This document shows, one piece after another, positions 55,598-64,000 of a DNA stretch of 64,000 nucleotides; within the stretch, counting starts at the first letter, position 1; the number at the start of each line of letters is the position of its first letter. Where the stretch lies: NCBI GenBank assembly GCA_033032865.1, contig JAWHQI010000201.1, positions 1,675,501 through 1,739,500 of the forward strand, given 5' to 3'. This stretch comes from Dactylorhiza incarnata (taxonomy: Eukaryota > Streptophyta > Magnoliopsida > Asparagales > Orchidaceae). The notes below the pieces were generated by a model. The model had not been told where the DNA came from. It ran no database searches and was given only the letters and a program-made list of their open reading frames with translations. The position numbers and the translations under genes were made by a program.

Positions 55598-57319
55598 CTA
55601 ATAAGCATGCCACCAAAATTTGGGGACAATTTCAAGTGACTAGCTCCGTAAATCACATTAATTTGATAAATTAAATAATGAACAAAACTATAGAAATATA
55701 TTCTCCTAAAAATTTGAATTTTTGACACAAGGTAGTCCTAGGGAATATACATGCATGGCCCAAATTTTGGCCTAATTAGAGTTTCCATTTGAGAGATATT
55801 AAAATCTAAGCTCTGGTCTACTCTAAGATCAGTCCCACCAAAAATGGTGCTGAGGGAGCTACAGTTCTCTAAATTGTGTGTACTCAATTTCTAAAAAAAA
55901 CTAGAGACCAAGGGCTACAAGTTTGATGTTGGACACATTTTGTGTTAAAGCCTCTAAGTATTTTCTACAAATTATTTAAGATCAGGCAATTTTATACATA
56001 AACAGGATAAATAAAATACATTGGTCTACGATTAGGGATCTCCCCAGATCCGACGGCTGGGGAGTTGTCTTCTTCATTGAGCCAAGTGCTCTGATTTCTT
56101 CTTCCTGGGCTGAGTTCTCTCGCCATTTCCAGCCACCTGAGGGTGGAGAATGGAACTCTAGTACTAGAGGAGGAGAGGAGGAATACATGCCTTGATTGGG
56201 CTTGAGGATGAGGGAAGCTCGGCTTTGCCATTGCTGGATTTCTTAAGGTCGACCCTTGCCAAAAGTGCCATTCTCCACCAATTTCCTTGATCTCAGGTTC
56301 GTTTCCAGCTCCTTCCAAGCTTCTGAAGTTGCTCGTGACCTTAATTTGAGCTGTGGTGGAGTGTTTAAGGAGCTCTCATTAAGGCCACCTCTTGGCCGAC
56401 CAATGGGCTCCAATTTCAGCTCCACTTGGCCATTTCCATGCGTGAAAGCTGCTGGGAAATACTGAGGGAGCTCAGATTTCAGCTTTGGGAGAAGGATTGA
56501 GTGCCAATTGGCACTTAATTTTCAAATCCCCTTTTGACCCTAAGTGAAAAATTGGGGGAAATCTCAATTTCACCCTTGCATGCTAAATCTCCCCAGAAAA
56601 TTGGGGGCATGATATGTATTCTGATCATTGTATCTCAAATTGGGCATCAATTGAGTGCCTTCGCCCATGGGAAATTGACTTAGTTTCACATAAGCCCAAT
56701 TTAGGCTTATTTGACCAAGTGGTGACTTTTGAGTTGACTTGGTCAAATTATTGAGTGGGCTGACCCCAAATGGTGGTCATGGGTCCATGAGCGCAAAGAA
56801 TGGTGGATTGGGCCATGGTTGGGTCCACATTGTGTCAATTTAGCCCAATTAGGCCAATTTGGGTTGATGTTGACCAAGGGTGAACTTTGGTCAATATGAT
56901 GAAATTGAATGGCCTATTGAGTCAAAGTTGGCTCCTTTGGACTCCCTTGATGGCTAAGTGGACTAGAGGAATTCAATTAGGTCAATTGAGCCTTAATTGA
57001 CCCTAAATTGAGTGGTTTGACCTATTTGGGGGTAGAGTTGACTTTGGTCATATTGATCAATTGGGTTGACCCCAATGGGTCCTAAATGACCCCAGGGACT
57101 CCATAAGGGGTTTAGGGAGAGTTGGTGGGGTCAACTTGTCATTTTAAAGCTTACAATTCAAGCCCTAAGTCTCAGACTCAAATTTGGCTATTTGCACACG
57201 AAGGTGATTTTTACCTATTCACCTTGGTTCTTAGGGCTATTTTTGTTTATTAGAGTAATGTCATGACCTTGTCATGACAAAATGTATCTTAGGGGTCAAA
57301 TTGTTCTAGGGATGTTACA
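55598..57319. other. Unclassified non-coding remnant F, right piece
   Basis: About 1.7 kb without a supported gene. It begins with the right copy of the CTAAT duplication of D. It ends GGATGTTACA, which resembles the end of a chromovirus LTR (TGTTACA). No matching TGTAACA start is found at the left edge (36806), so if it is an LTR it is 5'-truncated. It is rich in TTGACC/GGTCAA strings. Confidence 0.45.
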
Positions 57320-60300
57320 AATCCCAATAAACGAATAAACAATTTCGACCCCGAAATTCATGTTAGGTCTACGGGAGCTAGAGTTCAGAATCTACGCGGA
57401 AGATTTAATAGTTCTTGTGCACCATGACTCCCAATTAACATTGGAAATTGTTATATATAATCCACATTGCCTCATCCTCAATTTGTTTTCCTAAGTACAC
57501 TTTTGTTAGACCTCATTATGTTCGTAATCAAGATCTTCTTCCTGAGGGTTCTTAAATAATTCCAAATTTGATGAAGATATACGTAGTGGGGGGAAGACAT
57601 AGATGGAAGTGAACTTACACATTCATATGGAGAGTGTATTACTCAATCGAGCCTTATAATCTATAGTATGATGTCTTCATAAGTATACAGTTCTCGATCC
57701 AGAGGGTATATCATCAAGTTCACCGGTAATATCTTTAATACACACCTTAATAATACTTTGTATCCAAACTCTTCCATTGTTCACAATCATTGTACACGTG
57801 ATGTCATTATTCTTGTTTGTTAGGTATTGGAAATTAGAAACTAGACCCATCTTCCAAGGTCATGATATGTTTATTGCTTATGTAACATTGGGTCTTCTAA
57901 TTTAAAGATATCGTCGTTCACTTAACATTTAATGTCACGATCAATCATGCTTCTAGAATCTGAATTTCTATAACTAAGTTTAAATATGACCACTGTCTTA
58001 GTAATAAATGAGCTTAGTTCTAGTATTTAAATTCATGTGGGTCTTCAACTCCAAGGCTCACAAAGTTCATATATTGTAAATTTTTCAAAATTATTTCTTG
58101 AAGCGCACCTAATCGTGTTAATGTCCTGAAATCTCATTTTAATCAAACACAAACCAAGATCAATATTGCACGAGACTGGTCATTTATGAATCAATTATCC
58201 AAAAAAATATGTCATCAAATGGTCTCTAAATCTTTCCTGAAGTTTTGTAAATGATAATTTATTGATTTAAACTTTTCATTTAACATAAAGTCTTATTCTT
58301 GGGCCTATTTCTTATTCCTTCTTATAATTATGGAGTCCACCAATTTGTGCACAAGGTATCAATTATCATGGCCCAATAGGTTAAATAGAATTTCTAGAGA
58401 CTGATTATGATCCAAATCAGTGTTTTGCAGTAATTCATCGTTTTCTCCCTATTGATTCTTCAGAAAATTATTTATTAACCGAGGGAGCTAGTTATTTACT
58501 CATTATGATGGTGTCTTCTGTAAGTCATCTGAGGGTAATTTTAGTAAAATTACCAGAGCATTATTGTGCTCCAACAAGCCTACTGCCGAAATCTCATAAT
58601 TTTTCCAAGTTTCATCTGTATCCATTGTAAACACTTGGTGAATCTCTTAGAGGTTTTGTGAACAACCTACAAAACGCCTTGAATAGTCGATGTTATCACG
58701 TACTAATGAAGATACAATCTCTTTGTATGTTGTGCATTACGTAGTTATCCGCTTCATTTTACTTGAAAGTTTAAGAGGTTCTTAATACCTTATGTCTATC
58801 TCTTGATGGTAACAATCCTCATTGCTCAGAAGGAGATGAGTTTTTCTGGCTCACAGACCCTAAAAATTTGAAGATTGTGATGACTCGTGGGAGAAACTTG
58901 TTTTAGTAATAACGAGGGAGTTATATTGCAGATGCTGTAATGTTCCTAAAACCTCCCAAGTTAATATGATAGTGGCCCAATAAATGAAGAAACAAGATTA
59001 GCCTCCCGTAAATCTTGAGCTGAGTTTCTTATATCCGGAATTTTTGACATTTCACGTGTGTACATAATCCTTATGGGTATACAGTCCTTAAGATATGTGG
59101 ATAAGGTAAGGTTCTCTGCCCACAAAACTACCATTTATCGCAACTTTTCCATGGGTTGCGTGCTTCTTATCATATTAAATGGTTTTCTCTAGGTTGGAAT
59201 TCTCATTCCACATTCAACATCCTCTCCTTTTGATGGATTTTATGGGGATGGAAATGGGGAATATCAACTTCTAGGCACAGGAGTTAAACCTACGAGTCTC
59301 CTACTAAGTTAAACAAATATGGTTGTACTAGTAGGTTGGCCTAATCTGATCGTTAAGTGGACACATTTGTGTGATTTCCCGTATGGGCACACCATTGCTT
59401 CCGCTGCTAGTTTGTCCTCAAACTAAGCTCGAGCGGGGTGGCCCAGGGTTTGTGGAATGCTTTACTTGGATCGATAGTCGGCTAAACTAATACCAGTTTG
59501 TAAGACCCACTTTTTTCATTCGTTCCAGAGTCTTACCCCCAAAAACACCGTCTTGCGGTGGCACACCCTCATGGGATGGTCGCCACCACAATACGCAGAT
59601 TGTGTCGGCTCATCAACATCATCCAAGCCAACTATATATCACTGTATTAGAAGCGTTAAAAGAAATAAGTCCACAAAATCACATTATATATATATCATAA
59701 TATAAATGTCCACGATGAGAAAGTACTAAAGGAATAAGGGCTTATGCCTAGTACATCAACATCCTCACTACAAAAGTCACTCATCTCTATTGCTGCAACA
59801 GCTGTGATAATGGATATTGGTTGCATTGCTTCATCCTGTCCTCCTGTCCTAGCTCCTCAATGGGGTTCTGCTGCTATGGCATAATGGTTCCTAAAATTAT
59901 ATGGTCCGCCAACCATTAGTCAAAAGACTAAGCCAAATTCCCCATCCCGTCCCCCCTCGACTCCTAGGCACCGGGCGGCAGGAAGAAGCGGAGGACAACA
60001 AGGTGTAACTAACATATATCAAGCAGGTGACAAGTGGCGAGACTAGCAATGTATAAATATACCAAATAAGTATTAGAAATAGCTCTACGCTAGCACAAGT
60101 ATGATATTCCAGCATTAAATAAAAGGCAGTACAAAATAAATGGAGCAAATATAATACTAATAAAGAGTGGCTACAAATGTAACCTTACCTTATATGAATA
60201 CCCATACAAACTTATAAGTTAAGGGATCTGGTACTAAGGTAAACTCATCATATAAAAGAGCCCATACTAATTTATACGATGAAGTCTTGTTATGAATTGA

Positions 60301-60400
60301 TGCTATGTCATGCTATGTTGTGCAATGCAATGATGCAACTCACACACACGACTCTGCATGTACAGACCTTTTGATAGTTCCCTCTGTTCGGGTGTGCCAA
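57320..60400. other. No recognisable gene
   Basis: About 3.1 kb in which all frames are short and nothing matches a family I know. A TGTAAGACCC string at 59499 could be an LTR start, but no matching end was found. It is probably old decayed repeat. Confidence 0.45.
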
Positions 60401-60890
60401 CTCAGGTACCCAGTTGAGGAAACAGGGCAGTGGACTGGGATGTCCACTTTAGGCTTGTGTAACACACCCAACCTCGACCTTACGTACGCCCCTAAGAACA
60501 CATAGTGTATCCACGTACTATCTGGTAAGAAACACCTCTAACCCTCTATTTGAGTCTTCGCTCAGGTACCCAGTTGAGGGAAACCGGGCAGTGGACCGAG
60601 CTGTCCACTTCTAGGCTTGTGTAACACCACCCACCCTAGACCGTACGCACGCCCCTATGAACACACATGGTATACGCGTACTTTCTAGTAAGCACCACCT
60701 CTAGCCCTCTATTCGAGTCTTTGCTCAGGTACCCAGTTGAGGAAAACAGGGCAATGGACCGGGCTGTCCACTTCTAGGCTTGTGTAACACCACCCAACCT
60801 AGACCTTAAGTACGCCCCTAAAGAACACACCAGGATATCCACGTACTACTTGATACAACAACGCCTCTAAGTGAAACACCAAGCTCTTGG
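60401..60890. repeat. 162-bp tandem repeat, three copies
   Basis: Copies begin CTCAGGTACCCAGTTGAGG at about 60401, 60561 and 60724, so the period is 160-163 bp. Each includes GTCCACTT, GGCTTGTGTAACAC and ACGCCCCTA. No coding sense is seen. Confidence 0.85.
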
Positions 60891-61094
60891 CTCAGAGGGC
60901 TCAGCCAGTCCTTTCTTATACTACCGTGTCTACCGCAGTAGGATCTACCAGTCCTTATCACACCAAGCCTATGGCTCCTAGGATTATACCAATCCCCCAC
61001 TCAATCTTCCTACCCTAATAGGGAGTGATTCATTCTATGATTAGGTTTCTCTTATCTACTAGTTCACAATGCCCTTGCAATTTAGGGTTAACTC

Positions 61095-61188
61095 TGGGCT
61101 TCCCGAGGATTACCCTATGAGGGGCTCGCAGTGGTACTAGGGAGTGTGATGGGCTGACATCCCAAACTCCCTGCTTCCCAGACAACTT
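61095..61188. repeat. 85-bp mobile module, copy beside G
   Basis: GGGCTTCCCGAGGATTACCC...GGTACTAGG...GATGGG...CCCAAACTCCCTGCTTCC aligns along its length with the modules in the LARD (31990-32075) and in E (42123-42210). Confidence 0.75.
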
Positions 61189-61193
61189 AGCTT

Positions 61194-63263
61194 TTGTTGG
61201 TATCTACCCTTCTTCACAACCCCGCACTCTATTATTACTTCTGCTACTTAGGTGATTTATCCTTACAAAGTTTTCTTGCTCCAAATTTTGGAAGAATTAT
61301 CAGTCTGCTTCTGAATAGTAGTAATCCAGATTTTTTCAATCTTGGAAGAGGCATCCCCATCCACCACACAAAGAAGATCAACTCAACCATTTTCTCCAAA
61401 TGGGAAAGGGTAATTCCCAAGGGCTTAGGGAATGCTGGAGTTAGGGCTGCTGTAAGTGATGATGAGGCCCCTCTGCTTGATGAGCATAGGTCTATTGAAG
61501 CAGGGCAATCCTCCAGGGGGAGTGGACTTAGTCCAGCTCCTGCACAGGGCAGAGATGCACATGTTGAGGGGGAGTTTCCAACCCCAAGAGACATTGATGC
61601 AGGAAGTGGTGCTGCAGAAGATGTTCCTCCAAGTGATGCTGATCAAGTACCTCTTGATCCTGTTGATTTTGTTGTCCCTGATGCTGGTCTTGACTTGGAG
61701 GGCCCAGAGGATGCTGCTGATTTTGATGAGGCTCCTCAGCTGGAAGATTCAAGGAGATCACCTGCCATGGTTGATTCTCATTCTGAAGATCATGAAATCT
61801 TACCAGACTCTCCTAATGAGCAATCTGATTCTGTGGAGAGGGGCAGCTTTGGTGCCAGGCTGGAGTTGGCTAAGGAGATGTCTCTACTTGAGGGGGAGAA
61901 AGACCAGGAAGATATCTTCTTGGCTGAATCTGTTCTTCCTGAAGTCTTTCCTTCTGTGCTGCTTTTGCCTCCTCCAGAAGTTCTTGTGGCTAGGAGCACT
62001 TCTCCAAGGGCAACTGTGCTTGACAAGCAAGCACAGTCCTCAAGTTTTGTAGCTGATAGAAATTCTCCTGAAGAGGTTGAGACTGGTGATAGCTCTCACT
62101 CTTCTTTGCTGAAGTCCATAGCAGGGCTGCTAAAGGTTCAGACTGATCACTTTGATCAGTCTATCAAGCAAGTCTATAAGAAGATTGACTCTGTTGATAG
62201 TTCTCTGAAGAAGGAAATGGCTGAGATCAAGCATGAAATGGGAAGATTCAATAGTGATCAAGAAGCCTGGATGCTAACTGCAGGGAAAGCTTTGAATCAT
62301 ACAAATAAAGCAGTTGGGCATGCTCTTACCAACTTGCATCAGGTCAGTGAAGATGTTCTTCATCTCACCTCTGTTCATAAAGTTCTTAGTTCTGCTCATG
62401 ATCAAGGGATCTCTTACTTGGATGATCAAGTTGTAACTCAGCTGAAGAAATTATATACCCTCCTGCATGAAGATGTCATAAAGGGGGAGGAGAGTGTGGT
62501 ATCCAAGTTAGAAGAAAGTGCAAGCAAAATGAATGATTTGAATGAAAGTGTAGCTACTCAAATGCAAGATCTCATGGAAAACATCTTACAAAATGTTAAG
62601 GATGTCAATTGGTATACTCATGAAGCCCAAAGCTGGTTGTTCAAGCAAGTGGCTGGAATGCTTGGGTTTACTATTGTGGATAAAGGGTCAGTTTTTCCCT
62701 CATCAAGTGCTCCAGGACCCAGGGCTCCTAGTTTCTCTCCAAATCCTGTTGAGGATTCTGTTCCTGCTGATGAAGTCATTCCTGCTTCAACTTATCAAGA
62801 ATTTTGGGATGATCCATTCCCTGTTCAAGATCCTGACAACTCACATTTTGCTGAACCCTCTGAGAAGTCATTAAAAAGGAAGCTATTTGCTGATAAGCCA
62901 TCTGCTAAGAGGTCTAATCCACATAAGAAGATCAGAGAATTTTATGATAGGCCTCCTCCTAGAAACTTCCAAGAAAGTTGGAGTCCCATCTCCAAAAGTA
63001 TTATTCTCTCTGTTTTTGATAAAGTCAGCAATCAGAATGAAAAAGTCAGTGACCATTATAGTTCAGAAGAATGGAGCAAGTTTGAGAAGAGGACAAATGA
63101 AAGAAGAATTCACTTCAAGAATGGTGGATCTAAAGAGTCTGCTCCTGACAAATACTGGCCTAAGCCAAAGGCATTCTTTGAGAGAATGGATTCTGAACTG
63201 AAGAAGAAAGCTGAGGCAGTGGACAGAATGCTTGCAAAGAAGAAAGGCAAAGGTCATGAATAA
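61194..63263 (+). CDS. Sirevirus G envelope-like ORF
   Basis: An uninterrupted frame of 689 codons ends 200 bp before a polypurine tract and LTR, the place of the envelope-like ORF in some Sirevirus elements. The first 60 residues include hydrophobic stretches, but may be chance upstream sequence; the frame becomes convincing from about KKINSTIFSKWERV. An acidic Pro/Asp-rich region follows, then a helical region at about residues 300-490 with heptad-like spacing (QSIKQVYKKIDSVDSSLKKE, VVSKLEESASKMNDLNESVA). The basic C-terminus ends in ELKKKAEAVDRMLAKKKGKG. The role of such proteins is not established; no proof of envelope function is visible. No pol lies upstream, so G is truncated. Confidence 0.65.
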   Translation: MLVSTLLHNPALYYYFCYLGDLSLQSFLAPNFGRIISLLLNSSNPDFFNLGRGIPIHHTKKINSTIFSKWERVIPKGLGNAGVRAAVSDDEAPLLDEHRSIEAGQSSRGSGLSPAPAQGRDAHVEGEFPTPRDIDAGSGAAEDVPPSDADQVPLDPVDFVVPDAGLDLEGPEDAADFDEAPQLEDSRRSPAMVDSHSEDHEILPDSPNEQSDSVERGSFGARLELAKEMSLLEGEKDQEDIFLAESVLPEVFPSVLLLPPPEVLVARSTSPRATVLDKQAQSSSFVADRNSPEEVETGDSSHSSLLKSIAGLLKVQTDHFDQSIKQVYKKIDSVDSSLKKEMAEIKHEMGRFNSDQEAWMLTAGKALNHTNKAVGHALTNLHQVSEDVLHLTSVHKVLSSAHDQGISYLDDQVVTQLKKLYTLLHEDVIKGEESVVSKLEESASKMNDLNESVATQMQDLMENILQNVKDVNWYTHEAQSWLFKQVAGMLGFTIVDKGSVFPSSSAPGPRAPSFSPNPVEDSVPADEVIPASTYQEFWDDPFPVQDPDNSHFAEPSEKSLKRKLFADKPSAKRSNPHKKIREFYDRPPPRNFQESWSPISKSIILSVFDKVSNQNEKVSDHYSSEEWSKFEKRTNERRIHFKNGGSKESAPDKYWPKPKAFFERMDSELKKKAEAVDRMLAKKKGKGHE

Positions 63264-63462
63264 GCTGTGATTATCTGGATTCATGATGTTTTCTTTGCTT
63301 ATATATATATATACACATTTCTTTTGTGTTAAGTTAAAACATTCAGTCCTATTCTGTTTTTTCTTATATATTACTGCCTGGGTTATGCATTCTTATTTAG
63401 TATTCTTTCTGTGCAATTCAAGTTAGTGCCTAGGGTTATGACATCTTCAAATAGGGGGAGAT
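63264..63462 (+). promoter_or_regulatory. G 3' untranslated stretch and polypurine tract
   Basis: About 200 bp from the ORF stop to the LTR, with a TA microsatellite at 63299-63313 and the tract AATAGGGGGAGAT directly before TGTTGGG at 63463. Confidence 0.75.
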
Positions 63463-64000
63463 TGTTGGGTATTGTGTCCACAATCACCTTGATTTGAAGA
63501 TGCCCCCTAGTAAACTAAAATGAATTGTATTTGTATTTGATGACTTTTGTTTAGATGTGTTATGACAGGCCTTAATGCTAAGTGCTCACCAAAGTCAGGT
63601 CGCAATGGATCACCAAACACAGTTCTAGACAATGTAATCCCTCATTGTATAGAACAAAGTGTTGGTCCATGTGTAATCTCTCTTTTGGGGTGCACTTCAT
63701 ATACTCATAACTGAAGGCTTTCAAGGTTGAGGAGTGAAGCAGGTTTTCAGAAGAAAAGAAAAATTCTGCTGAGTCAATTCGTCGAGATGACTCGGGTCAT
63801 TCCGACGAATCCCGACGAATGCTGACAGAGGTCATTTTGGCTGGGTTGTGAAGAAAATTCTGCAGCCAAGTCCATTCGTCGAGATGACTCGGGTCATTCC
63901 GACGAATCCCGACGAATGCTGACAGAGGTCATTTTGGCTGGGTTGTGAAGAAAATTCTGCAGCCAAGTCCATTCGTCGAGATGACTCGGGTCATTCCGAC
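63463..64000 (+). repeat. G 3' LTR, cut by window end
   Basis: Starts TGTTGGGTATTGTG right after the polypurine tract. From 63777 it holds a 97-bp tandem repeat (copies at 63777, 63874 and 63971) containing ATTCGTCG ... CGACGAAT inverted arms. The TATA region and LTR end lie outside the window. Confidence 0.8.

Noticed and set aside
56256..56465. Short ORFs within remnant F
   Set aside because: No recognisable family, and both strands are open over the same bases, which is usual for chance ORFs.
36806..57319. Remnant F as a complete solo LTR
   Set aside because: It ends TGTTACA but has no TG start or target duplication at the left edge.
59499..61188. Chromovirus-like LTR from TGTAAGACCC to the 85-bp module
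   Set aside because: No matching LTR end, TSD or second copy could be found.
61194..61380. The first 60 or so codons of the G ORF as a signal peptide or membrane anchor
   Set aside because: Hydrophobic but rich in chance-like sequence just after unrelated repeats; the real start may be downstream.

Overview
The window looks like a gene-poor, repeat-rich stretch of a flowering-plant nuclear genome. I found no host gene. Nearly everything that can be read is LTR retrotransposon: Ty3/gypsy of the Athila, Tat and chromovirus (Tekay-like) lineages, Ty1/copia of the Sirevirus lineage, one solo LTR and one non-autonomous (LARD-like) element. The species cannot be named from the sequence.

The left half is a nested stack whose order can be read from matching 5-bp target-site duplications (TSDs). 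A truncated Tat element (Tat-B, minus strand, 27607-27709 and 33812-36805) carries a 95-bp tandem array. An Athila-like element (plus strand, 1-1748 and 25257-27606) abuts that array at 27606. A second Tat element (Tat-A, minus strand, 1749-25256, TSD CTATC) sits inside the Athila element. A solo LTR (10355-20048, TSD CAAAG) sits in Tat-A between its RNase H and integrase regions. A Tekay-like chromovirus (11246-19880, TSD CAAGC) sits inside the solo LTR. A LARD-like element (27710-33811, TSD CACTC) has also landed in the 95-bp array.

In the right half an unclassified non-coding remnant (36806-37264 and 55603-57319) is split by a Sirevirus, 'D' (37265-55597, plus strand, TSD CTAAT). A related element lacking pol, 'E' (38580-46475, minus strand, TSD CGGTA/CAGTA), sits in D's 5' LTR. 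From 57320 to about 61090 I recognise no gene, only a 162-bp tandem repeat. The window ends in the 3' part of another Sirevirus, 'G': an uninterrupted 689-codon envelope-like frame (61194-63263), a polypurine tract, and the start of an LTR at 63463.

Most gag and pol frames are broken by stops or frameshifts. Long open frames remain in Tat-A's antisense ORFs, the LARD ORF, E's gag-like ORF and G's envelope-like ORF.

Three non-coding patterns stand out. (1) Every LTR family here carries an array of short, CpG-rich inverted repeats; in all seven families where a TATA-like box is visible the array lies just upstream of it, and each family has its own palindrome. (2) Two sets of repeated hairpins show different but mutually complementary arms around a conserved core, which suggests selection on RNA or cruciform structure: one in the post-pol region of D and E, one in Tat-A's 3' region. 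(3) A module of about 85 bp, not tied to any one family, recurs in the LARD, in E and beside G.
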